Below are positions 1-12,800 of a stretch of DNA of 64,000 nucleotides, one piece after another. Positions within the stretch are counted from its first letter, which is position 1. The number at the start of each line of letters is the position of its first letter. The position numbers and the translations under genes are program-made. The notes beneath the pieces were generated by a model. The model saw only the letters and a program-made list of their open reading frames with translations, did no database searches and was not told the origin of the DNA. The stretch comes from Saprospiraceae bacterium (GTDB lineage Bacteria; Bacteroidota; Bacteroidia; Chitinophagales; Saprospiraceae), in the NCBI GenBank assembly GCA_016714025.1, contig JADJOB010000002.1, positions 1,396,001-1,460,000 of the forward strand, written 5' to 3'.

Positions 1-289
1 TAATATTGCCACCATTGGTTACAAAGCCCCACCAGGAGGTATTGTGACCGACACCACCTTGTGAACACAGTGGTCCACAAGGACTAGGAATCGTACTGGG
101 ATTGTTGCAGGTATATCCGTTCAATTCATCCAAAGAACAAAGCACGTTAGATTCATCGCAAAATTCTGACATTGGGGGCGTGCATTGTGCAAATCCGTTG
201 TAATCAAAATTCAATAGCAAAAATGTAATGAGAAGAATTGAAAAGAAGAAAGATCGGATGAGATGGAAAGAGGGTAGTGCATTTTTCAT
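1..289 (-). CDS. Secreted cysteine-rich protein, N-terminal part (cut by window edge)
   Basis: Reading leftward from an ATG at 287-289, the frame stays open to the window edge (96 codons). It begins with a charged stretch and a long hydrophobic core (SFFFSILLITFLLLNF) ending near NGFAQ, a typical signal peptide. The mature part has several cysteines (CTPPMSEFCDESNVLC, CNNP, CGPLC) and the stretch NTSWWGFVTNGGN. This resembles the start of large Saprospiria-type secreted proteins that usually end in a gliding-motility or T9SS C-terminal domain, but the C-terminus is outside the window, so function is unknown. It is divergent from the giant gene at 845. The signal peptide is clear; the family assignment is from memory. 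Confidence 0.7.
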   Translation of the reverse strand, partial: MKNALPSFHLIRSFFFSILLITFLLLNFDYNGFAQCTPPMSEFCDESNVLCSLDELNGYTCNNPSTIPSPCGPLCSQGGVGHNTSWWGFVTNGGNI

Positions 290-844
290 AAACTCGTAGG
301 GTTGGTTAATTAAAGTCTGATTTCCAGGGATCTGAGTATGCCTTACTATCAGGAGGCATTAAATCAAGGATTTGTTGCCTGTGGTGTAGGGCAGCTACAC
401 AAAATCTTCTGTAAGTTAAACGAATTCTCAGATCGAAACGCTGCAAGCAATATAAAACACAGTGGATTCAAACCTCCAAAACATCACACAAAGCATTCAA
501 AGTCAATCATATACAAATAAATAATAATATGTTTATACATTATAATTATAATTAATATAAATACATATATATATAGATAATTTGTAATGTATTGTATATC
601 AATTTAATAAAAATATAATTAAAAAATTATATTTAAAATATTAAAAAAATATGTAATATGTATTTATGTTTGCCTGAGTTTGTGGAAACCGACTACGGCA
701 AAGCATTGTATTTGATATTTTTTGATTTCTGGTACAATATTTGATTTTAAGATTTCCGCAGACTGAATTCTGGTGTAGAAGATAGCATCATGTGCTAAGT
801 GGGTAAGTAGGATTCTCAAGGATCGAATTGTAAAGTCTCAATAT
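290..844. other. Divergent intergenic region, very AT-rich
   Basis: This 555-bp gap separates two divergent secreted-protein genes and must hold both promoters. Positions about 515-660 are almost pure A/T. A short open frame at 338-520 has no recognisable features and I regard it as chance. I see no clear match to the Bacteroidota promoter pattern (TTTG about 20 bases upstream of TAnnTTTG). Confidence 0.5.
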
Positions 845-3800
845 ATGAAAACTACAACAACGCAATCATTGCGTATGTGGATGCTATGCATCGTAATGTT
901 TACTGCTGCAATCCTTTTAGCAGCGAGTATAAATTATTCGGATTTTAATCTATCCGGATCTTTTCTAAATCTTTTATTTAATCCCGGCTTATTTACAGCC
1001 TTTGTTGCAGGCAGCTTCATCTTATACGGCTGTATGTACCTCTTTAATTTTCTATTACAAATAAAAGATGGATTTTATAAACAATGGATCAAACCGGTTT
1101 CCTGGGATTCAGGATCTCTAACTGGTAATTCATTGCAATCAAAAGCATCCATTTCAACTAATTCAAACATCAACTTAACTAATAGTATGTCAAAGTTTAC
1201 ATTCTTACTCGTCGGCTTAACAATTTGTATTGTTGGCTTTACTTCTAACCTACAAGCACAACTTGTAGCGGAAAATCCATTGGAAACCAGAGTCAAAGAA
1301 ACCTTGAAGCAAAATGCAGAGGTATTGCGATTTATGGAAAACAAAGGCCAATTGGAAAATAAAAACATACTCTATTACCTCAATGGAAAACAAGGTTCCA
1401 TTTATATAGAGAAGGATAAAATCCGATTTGTAGCCAAGGATTATCTGTTTGTAAAGAATGAAAAAACAAAAGAGACCGATCGTTTCTTTAATGGCGCGCA
1501 TCAATTTACTTTAAATATGGAGCATTCGAATCCGAATGCTAAAGTTGTTTTAGGTAAATCGTTTGGAACTAAATACAATTTCTTTATTGGAGAAGATCAG
1601 TCCAAATGGGTTTCTGGTGTTCAGGCAGCTAAAGACATTACACTGGAAGAGGTATATCCTGGGATTGACATTCGTTTATATAGTAATCAAGATGGTTCTT
1701 TGGAATTTGACTGGATAGTTGATCCGGGTGCAGATTATAAAAATATTGACCTTCGGTTTGAAGGACAAGATAAATTATCTGTATCTAAAGATGGTAGTTT
1801 GAATGTTGGTCTTCGTTTTACCGATGTAAAGTTTCACATTCCTGAAACCTATCAGGTAACTGAAGCCGGAAAAGTTCCTTTAGACTTTGCTTTTAATGTA
1901 AAGAATGATAAGAATGTAAGTTTTAAATCTAAATCTAAAATAGATCCGAATTATCCAACAGTCATTGACCCGGTTTTGAGTTGGGGTACGTTTATGGATG
2001 GCAATGATCCGGATTTCGACCAATATCTTTTTGCAATACAAGTGGATCCCAACAACGGGATGGTGTATTGTGCAGGTGCAACCAATAGAAATATTCCTAC
2101 CGGATCTGCTCCTTATGATGCTGATGGTTATTTAAATTCTATTTCTGGTTTTGGTACCGGCGCAACTCCAAGGGTTGCTATTGTATATCGTGTCAACAGT
2201 ACCGGTTCTGATTTGGTTGACTTAACCATGTACGGACCTGGTTCTGTATCCGGATCAAATACGGTAGTTGCTTATGGATTAAGTCTTTCAACGAATCGGG
2301 TATTTATTGGAGGTCGTACAACAGTAAGTGGTTTACCAATGGCCGGTTCACCTTTCGATAATAGTTTTGATAACAACGATGGTTTTGTGGCAGTCTTTTC
2401 AAGAGACCTGGGTACCCTTCATTACTCAACTTATTTAGGTGGTACGGGTTCTGAAGATTTAGGTGTTACATCCATTCGAGCCATTGATGATAATTCTTTT
2501 GTCTGCGGTTTGACCGCAGAAGCATCTTTACCAGGAGCTTATATTTCTGGAGGAGCTGCTCAAACTGGATTTGGTGGTGCCAGTGATATGTGGATTGGTA
2601 AATTTACCAGTTTGAATACCTTGAGTTTTGGTACCTATGTAGGTGATGCTGGAACTGAAATTTTTAATGACCTGGAATTATTTGCAGATGGTCGTGTTGC
2701 CTTCGCAGGTTCTGGAACAGGTTCATTAACTGAAGTAAATAGTGCTGCGAGCAGATCTACTGGTTCAGATCTTGATGGAATCGTTGGTGTATTAAATGCC
2801 AATGGTACTGCATTTAACTACCTGGATGAAATAGGTGGTGCTGGAGATGATAAAATTAATGACTGCGGTATAAATGGCAGTACCATATTCTGGACCGGAT
2901 CATCAGCCGATGGATTTCCTACCTCATCTGGAGCATATGATGCTACAAATAACGGCGGATTAGATGTTGTAGTTGGTTCTGTCAGTGATGTGGGTGGAGC
3001 TGCTTCTTATAAAGCTACACTTTTTGGAGGTGGTGGTGATGATATAGGTAGTGCAATAAAAAGAGTCATGCAAACCCAGTGCGATGGTACAGAGGAAGCC
3101 TTTCTCTTGGTGTTTGGTACCACAGAAGATAATGCAAATGGAATTCCTACGGTAAACATCAATGGAGATCCATTTTATGATGCAACTAATAATGGTGGTT
3201 TGGATATTTATTTTGCAGGTTTTTCTGACAATGTTTCTTCACTTGTTTATGCCACCAACATCGGAGGCCAGTACAACGACTATTTAGGAGATACAGGGGA
3301 ACCACGAGGGGGTAATCACCTTTGGGTAAAAGGGGCAAATGTATATTGTGGTACAACTACGCACAGTGCGACCCACACCCCGAAGATCGTTGACAATACT
3401 GGTTTTGATCAGGTAAAAACAAATCATGCGAATCCAGCTTCTGATGATACACACGTTTTATTTTCTATACAATTTACTTCGTTGTTCGAAACAGATTATT
3501 CAGATGCACCTTCATCGTATGGAACTCCTTCTCACATTTTGGATTGTGCTCATATCCGCATCAATACTTTAGATGCTGAAACTGGTGCAACTCCTGGAGT
3601 TAACGCCAATGGTGATGACAATGCAGGTATCGACGATGAAGATGGAATTTCAACTTTTCCAATTTATCAATCCGGTGGTCCACAGAATATCAGCATTACA
3701 GTAAACAGTGTAATGAATTCAACTGGTCTTTCTGCAACACTTTATGGATGGATTGATTTAAACAATGATGGAAATTTTGATAACAATGAAATAGCAACTA

Positions 3801-6800
3801 CTCCAGTTGCCAATGGATTTAATGGTTCAAAAACCTTAACCTGGTCTGGTGTTACTGTAACAGGAAATCCATCCAATCAATATTTAAGATTGCGTCTTAC
3901 AACCGATGCATTAGCAGATGATGTTAATACAACGGGATTAGATGAACGTTCTACAGAGAGTGCTGAAAACGGAGAGGTTGAAGACTATTATATCTGTGTG
4001 AAACCAAAAGCTGGTGCAGATAAAAATGTAGATTGTATAGCAACATTTCCGGGTGGATCAACAACTATGGCTGCAAGTGGAACAGGAACCTGGTCAGCAG
4101 GTGCTGGAAATCCAGGGACCGCTTTGATAGTAACTCCTGGTTCACCAACTACAGTTATAAATAGTTTTAGCGCTGCAGGTACTTATACTTTTGTCTGGAC
4201 TAATGCAACCAGTTGCGCAACTGATACCGCTTTGGTTACAGTAACTGCAAAACCAAACGCAGGTGGAAATCAAACAGTAAGTTGTGTACCTTCTTTTCCA
4301 GGTGGATCTGCCACCATGGGCGCAACAGGTGTTGGAACCTGGTCTGCTCAGGCTGGAAATCCAGGTACAGCTACTATAACATCTCCAAACTCTCCAACAA
4401 CTACAATAGTTAATTATTCTATTGCTGGTTCTTATAATTTTATTTGGACAAATACCAGTGGATGTAACGATACCGCCACAATTACAGTTACTGCAAAACC
4501 CAATGCAGGAGTAGATAAAAATGTAAGTTGTGTTCCAAGTTTTCCTGGAGGCTCAACTGCTATGGCAGCAACTGGAAGCGGAACCTGGACAGCTCATCCA
4601 TCCAATCAAAGTTCAAACATAGTGAGCCCTTCTTCACCGACAACAACTATTAATAGTTTTGCTGGAGAAGGTACTTATTTATATATATGGACTGTCGGCA
4701 GTTGTACAGATACTGCTGCAGTGATCGTATCGAAAGGACCTGTTGGTTCAGCCTCACCGCAATCCATTTGCAGTGGTACAACTAGCAGCGTAGCTTTAAA
4801 TTCATCTGTTCCAGGAACCACTTTTACGTGGACTGCTGCTCAACAATCGGGTGCAACCATTACAGGTTATAGTGCTTGTAATTCAGCTTGCGGAACAACA
4901 ATAGCTCAAACATTAACAAACACAACCAATAACGCATCTGGTGTTGTTAGATATACAGTAATTCCAACTGCTCCAAACGGTTGCGTTGGAAGTTCATTTA
5001 CAGTGGATGTAACAGTGAATCCTACCCCAGTTGGATCAGGTTCAAATCAAGAAATTTGTAGCGGAGGTACCACTTCGATTAGTTTATCTTCTACTGTAGC
5101 TGGTACAACATTTACATGGACAGCAGTGCATACTTCAGGTGCAACCATTACCGGTTTTTCTAATTGTGTTTCTGCATGCGGAAATACAATTTCTCAAACT
5201 CTTACAAATACAAGCAATAACGCATCTGGTGTAGTTTGCTATTACGTTACACCGCTTTCTCCAAACGGTTGTCCCGGTACAACATTTAAAATAGATGTTA
5301 CTGTAAACCCAAAACCAACAGGTTCTGCTAATGCTCAAACAATTTGTAGTGGCGCGACAACATCTGTTGCATTAAATTCAACTGTGCCTGGAACTACATT
5401 TACCTGGACTGCTGCACAACAATCTGGTGCAACAATTACCGGTTTTTCAAATTGCGCTTCAGCATGTGGTACTACCATTGCTCAAGCATTAACAAATACA
5501 ACAAACAATAATGCAGGTGTAGTAAGATATACTGTAACGCCAACGTCTCCTGATGGTTGTGTTGGTGCAACATTCCAGGTAAACGTAACGGTTAATCCAA
5601 AACCTGGAGTTTCAGTAACAACTACTCCAGCTTGTATTGGATTCAGTAATGGAACTGCAACAGCAGTTGTAACAGGTGGTTCTGCGCCATTCTCTTACGA
5701 TTGGAGTAATGGTCAAAATTCTGCAACAATTACCAATTTAGCTAATGCAACATATACCGTTACGGTAGAAGACAATAATAATTGTACCAATACAGCAAGT
5801 GGTACCGTTCAACAACAAGGTATCAGTGCGATGAGTGCTAATCCAAGTGCATGTAATCCTGCAAATAATACCTATAGTGTATCAGGAAGTTTAACTTTAG
5901 TTAACCCTCCTTCAAGTGGTACGTTAACAGTAAGTATAGGTGCAAGTCAACAAGTATTTAATGCACCATTTAACTCACCTACAAATTATACAATTACTGG
6001 TTTGACAGCAGATGGTGCCGTTCATACTGTTAATGCAGTATTTAGTGGTGGTACGCAATGTTCGAAGAGCGTAAACTATACAGCACCTGTAAATTGTCAA
6101 CCAATTATAACACATAGCAAAAGCTTTGTTTCTGCAACGCAAACCGGTGCACACAGTTTTTCAGTAGTCTATACAATTACTGTTGGAAACACCGGAGGTG
6201 ATGGCCAATATGATTTAAAAGATGTTCCTGGTTTTGATGATGATATCGCAATTACCAGTGCATCATTTACTTCAAATGCTCCTGGAAATCCTGGTGGAGC
6301 ATTAGCAGGAACGGGTCCATGGACACTTGCTAACGACCAGGCTATTTTAACAGGCCAAACACATACCTATACCTTAACCGTAAATGTTACCATTGATTTA
6401 AGTGCAGGAAGTAGTGGAAATAATTCTTATACAAAATGTGGAACTGCAACTCCTGGAAATCCAACATCAGGTGAAGGTTTATATAATGAATCAAGATTAG
6501 ATACAAACAACGATGGAACTCCGGAAGAAACTAAAAAAGCTTGCGGCGATATTCCATATTTAGATATGACTAAATCCGTTGCATCAATAAATCCATTAGG
6601 AGGTAATATGTATAATGTATTGTATACAATTACTGTAAAAAATCTCGGTGGTGCAAATGGACAATATGATTTAACAGATGCTCCAGCATTTGAAAATGAT
6701 ATTACAATTGGAAGCGCTTCTTATACATCCAATGCTCCTGGAAATGCAGGAAGTGCATTAGCTGGAACTGGTCCTTGGATTTTAGCAAGCGATCAGGGAA

Positions 6801-9800
6801 TTATAGTAGGTGCTACCCATACTTATACCTTAACAGTAAAAGTTACTTTAGATCTTGCAGGCGGCGGTGGAGATAATGTCTACACAAAATGTGGTGCAGC
6901 AATTCCAGGTGACCCAAGTAGCGGAGAAGGTTTATACAACCAATCGAAAATGGATACCAACAACGATGGAACCATTGATGAAACGGATGAAGCGTGTGGT
7001 GATTTACCTTATGTTACTACAACAAAATCAGTATCAAGTATAGTTGCATTGGGTGGAAACATGTACAATGTAATTTATTCGATTACAGCTCAAAACTTAG
7101 GAGGTGCAACAGGTCAATACGATTTATCCGATGTTCCTAATTTTGATGATGATATTACAATCGGCAGCGCCAGCTTTACTACCAATGCTCCTGGAAATCC
7201 AGGAGGTGCATTGGCAGGAACAGGTCCATGGACTTTAGCAAATGATCAAAACATTAGTGCAGGTGCTACGCATACGTATACACTGACTGTAAAAGTTACA
7301 ATAGACCTGCGCGCAACAAGTGGAGGAAATAATGTGTACACCAAATGTGGAACGGCTACTCCGGGAGATCCGGCTGCCGGAGAAGGATTGTACAATCAAT
7401 CCAAAATGGATTCCAATAATGATGGAACACCAGAAGAAACACGCGAGGCTTGTGCAGATTTACCTTATATAGTCAATACAAAATCAATTGCAAGTATTTC
7501 CCCACTGGGTGGAAATATGTACAATGTGGCCTACAGCATTCAGGTTAAAAACCTCGGTGGTGTAAATGGTTCATACGACTTAATCGATGCTCCTGGTTTT
7601 GATAATGACTTTTCAATCAACAGTGCTTCTTATACATCCAATGCTCCGGGTAATCCAGGATTAACTTTAGTTGGAAGCGGACCTTGGACCTTAGCAAACG
7701 ATCAGAATATAGTTGCAGGAGCAACACATACATATACATTAACTGTAAAAGTTACACTTGATCTTACCCCGGGAAGTGGTGGTGATAATGTGTATATTAA
7801 ATGTGGAAATTCCAATCCGGGTGATCCACAAAGTGGAGAAGGATTGTACAATCAATCCCGCGTAGATTCAAATAACGATGGCATTGCAGAAGATACCAGT
7901 GAAGTGTGTTCAGATGTGCCATATGTTACTACTACTAAATCTATTACCAGTATCAGTCCATTAGGTGGAAACATGTACAATGTCAGTTATACCATCACTG
8001 CTCAAAATATTGGTGGAATCAATGGACAATATGATTTAACAGATACTCCGGGTTTTGATGATGACATTACTATTAACAGTGCATCATATACATCCAATGC
8101 TCCGGGAAATGCAGGTTCAGCTTTAGCTGGAACCGGACCCTGGACGCTTGCAAATGATCAATCAATTTTGGTCGGTGCTACACATACCTATACCCTTATA
8201 GTAAAAGTAACACTTGATTTAAGTGCAGGCAGTGGAGGAAATAATACTTATAAAAAATGCGGAACTGCTACACCAGGAGATCCGGCTGCAGGAGAAGGAT
8301 TGTATAATCAATCTACTATGGATACAAATAATGATGGTGTTGCAGAAGAAACTAAAGAAGCTTGTGGTGACTTACCATATATTACTACCACTAAATCAAT
8401 CTCTGCAATTTCCAACTTAGGAGGTAATATGTATAATGTTACCTACAGCATAACAGCTCAAAATTTAGGTGGAACTACAGGCCAATATGATTTATCGGAT
8501 GTACCAGGATTTGATGACGACATTACAATAAATAATGCGTCATATACATCGAATGCTCCAGGAAATGCAGGTTCAGCTTTAGTTGGTACCGGACCATGGA
8601 CTTTAGCAAATGATCAATCCATTGTTGCAGGGGCAACGCATACCTATACCTTGGTTGTTAAAGTTACTTTAGACTTAAGAACAACTAGTGGAGGTAATAA
8701 TAGCTACACAAAATGTGGAACTGCAACACCTGGTGATCCTACCAGTGGAGAAGGTTTATACAACCAATCTAAAATGGATACCAACAACGATGGTACTCCT
8801 GAAGAAACTAAAGAAGTTTGTGGAGATGTTCCATACATAACTACAGTAAAAACAGTAAACAGCGTTACTCCATTAGGTGCTAACATGTTTAATGTTTCTT
8901 ATCAAATTCAAGTTAAAAACACAGGAGGTGCCAATGGAACCTATGATTTAATCGATGCTCCAGGATTTGATAATGACTTTGCGATCAACAGTTCGTCATA
9001 TACTTCCAATGCACCGGGAAATGCAGGTTCTGCTTTAGCAGGAACCGGACCTTGGACCTTAGCAAATGATCAGGCAATTCTTACAGGTGCAACACATACC
9101 TATACTGTTGTTGTTAAAGTTACCTTAGACTTAACAGCAGGCAGTGGTGGGGATAATGTTTATACGGCATGCGGTAGTGCAACTCCAGGTGATCCAACAT
9201 CTGGTGAAGGATTATACAACCGTGCTCGAGTAGATATTAATAATGATGGAATTCCTGAAGATACCAGTGAAACCTGTGCAGATGTTCCTTATATAACCAG
9301 TAACAAATCGTTGACTACAATTGCTCCTTTGGGTGGCAATATGTATAATGTCACTTATACGATTACAGTTCAAAACTTAGGTGCTTCTGCAGGACAATAT
9401 GATTTATTGGATGTTCCTGCCTTTGATAATGATATTACGATCGGTTCTGCTTCTTATACAACAACTGCTCCTGGAAATGCAGGAGGGGCGTTAGCAGGTA
9501 CTGGACCATGGACCCTTGCAAATGATCAGGCGATTGTTGCGGGTGGTACACATACATATACCCTGGTTGTTAAAGTTACCTTAGACTTAACAGCAGGTAC
9601 CAGTGGAGATAATATCTATACGAAATGTGGAAATGCAACTCCGGGTAATCCAACTGCAGGAGAAGGCTTATACAATGAATCCAGAATGGATTCAAACAAT
9701 GACGGTACACCAGAAGAAACTAAAAAAGCTTGTGGTGACTTACCTTATATCGTAACAACAAAAACATTTACATCCAAGACAGATCTTGGTGGTAATATGT

Positions 9801-12800
9801 ATAATGTAAACTATACAATAACAGTTCAAAATCTTGGTGGAGCCAATGGTCAATACGACTTGACGGATATTCCTGGATTTGATGATGACATAACAATTAA
9901 TAATGCTTCATATACTTCAAATGCTCCAGGTAATGGAGGTGCTGCTTTAGCAGGTACCGGACCATGGACCTTGGCAAATGATCAGGCTATTTTAGTTGGA
10001 GCGGTTCATACCTATACCTTGACAGTGAAAGTTACCTTGGATTTAAATCCTGCAAGTGCAGGAAACAACACTTACACAAAATGTGGTGCTGCAATACCGG
10101 GTGATCCTACTGCAGGTGAAGGATTATACAACCAATCTAAAATGGATACCAACAACGATGGCATTCCAGAAGATGTGGATGAAGCGTGTGGCGATTTGCC
10201 ATATGTAAGCACAACTAAAACAGTTGCAAGCATTGCTGCTTTAGGTGGCAATATGTTTGAAGTAAAATATACGATTAAAGTAACCAATTCAGGTGGCGCA
10301 AATGGTCAGTATGACTTAACAGATATCCCTGGATTTGATGACGACATTGCAATAAATTCTTCGTCCTATGCTTCTGATGCTCCGGGTAATAGCGGTGGTT
10401 CTTTAGCAGGTGTTGGACCATGGACGCTTGCAAACGATCAGGCAATAGGTATCGGTGCAATTCATACATATACCATCACGGTAAAAGTTACGATCGATTT
10501 AAATCCTGGATCAGGTGGAAATAACGTTTATACAAAATGTGGTTCCGCAATTCCAGGCGATCCTACCAGTGGAGAAGGTTTATACAACCAATCTAAAATG
10601 GATACCAACAACGATGGTATACCTGAAGATACAGATGAAGCATGCGGTGATTTACCTTACATTACTTCGAACAAATCCATTACAAACATTGCACCTTTAG
10701 GTGGCAATATGTATAATGTTACATACAATATTACAGTTCAAAATCTTGGAGCTGTTAATGGTCAATATGACTTGACAGATATTCCTGGATTCGATAATGA
10801 CATCAATATTGGTTCAGCTTCTTTCACAACAACAGCTCCTGGAAATCCTGGAGGTGCATTGGCAGGAAGTGGACCATGGACGCTTGCAAATGATCAGGCG
10901 ATTACTGCAGGTGCAAATCATAGCTACACAATTACTGTGAAGATTACTTTAAATCTTGAACCGGGTAGTGGTGGCGATGATGTGTATACAAAATGTGGTG
11001 CAGTAACACCAGGCGATCCAGCTGCTGGTGAAGGTTTATACAACCAATCTAAATTAGATTCAAACAACGATGGTGTTGCAGAAGAAACGAAAGAAGCTTG
11101 TGGTGATATTCCATATGTTTCTGCAACTAAAACCATTACAAGTACAGCTCCGTTGGGCGGAAATATGTATAATGTTACCTATTCAATCGTAGTTCGTAAC
11201 TTAGGTGGCGCTGTTGGTCAATACGACTTAAGCGATGTACCTGCTTTTGACAACGATATCACAATAGGATCTGCATCTTATACAACAACGGCTCCTGGAA
11301 ATCCTGGAGGTGCTTTGGCAGGAACAGGACCTTGGACTTTAGCAAATGATCAATCCATAGCAATCGGTGCGACGCATACTTATACATTAACTGTAAAAGT
11401 TACTTTGGATTTAAATCCTGGTAGCGGTGGTGATGATACGTATACAAAATGTGGTGCAGTAAATCCGGGAGATCCAAATGCAGGTGAAGGATTGTACAAT
11501 CAATCAAAATTAGATTCAAATAATGACGGTACTCCTGAAGATGTTGATGAAGCCTGTGGTGATCTTCCATATGTAACATCAACCAAAACAATTACAACAA
11601 TCACAAATTTAGGTGGCAATATGTATAATGTTAGCTACGCTATTGTTGTAAAAAATCTTGGTGGAGTTAATGGAACATACGATCTTTCAGATGTACCAGG
11701 ATTTGATAATGACATTGCAATTGGTTCAGCTTCATATACTTCAACTGCACCTGGCAATCCGGGTGGTGGTTTAGTTGGTGTCGGACCATGGACTTTAGCA
11801 AATGATCAGGTGATTGGTGTTGGAGCAACCCATACCTATACCTTAACTGTAAAAGTGACACTTGATCTAAGAGTAGGTACCAGCGGAGATAATATTTACA
11901 CTAAATGTGGTAATGCAATTCCTGGTGATCCAAGCAGTGGTGAAGGTTTATACAATCAGTCAAGATTGGATTCAAACAATGATGGTACACCAGAAGAAAC
12001 CAAAGAAGCTTGCGGTGATTTACCATACATCATAAATACAAAAACTGTAAACAGCTTGACACCGCTTGGTGGAAATATGTTTAATGTGAAATACAATATT
12101 GCTGTTAAAAATATTGGTGGTGCAAACGGTCAGTATGATTTAACAGATGTACCGGGATTTGATAATGACTTTGCAATCGGTTCAGCTTCTTATACCTCAG
12201 ATGCTCCTGGAAATGCAGGCAATGCTTTGGCAGGTAGCGGACCATGGACCTTGGCAAATGATCAGGCAATTACGGTTGGCGCAACACATAATTATACCGT
12301 TACTGTAAAAGTTACCTTAGACTTAAGTCAGGGTAGTGGTGGTGATAACGTATATACTAAATGTGGTTCAGTAAATCCATCAGATCCAAATAGCGGAGAA
12401 GGTTTATACAATCTTTCCAAAGTGGATATTAATAATGATGGTATTCCTGAAGATACGTCCGAAACATGTGCTGACATTCCTTATGTAACCAGTGCTAAAA
12501 CAATTAACAGCATAACTTCATTGGGAGGACACATGTACAATGTAGTCTACAAAATTGTTGTAAAAAATCTTGGTGGAGCAGCAGGTCAATACGATCTGTT
12601 GGATGTGCCTGGTTTTGACAATGATATTACAATCGGTTCTGCTTCCTATAGTTCTGATGCACCAGGCAATGCCGGCGGTTCTTTAGCTGGTGTTGGACCA
12701 TGGTCATTAGCTAATGATCAGGGAATTAATGCCAATGCAACACATACGTATCTGGTAACTGTAAAAGTTACATTAGATCTGAATGCTGCAAGTGGTGGTG

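Noticed and set aside
338..520. 60-codon open frame in the divergent intergenic region
   Set aside because: No signal peptide, motif or plausible partner; ends in AT-rich DNA and conflicts with where both promoters should lie.
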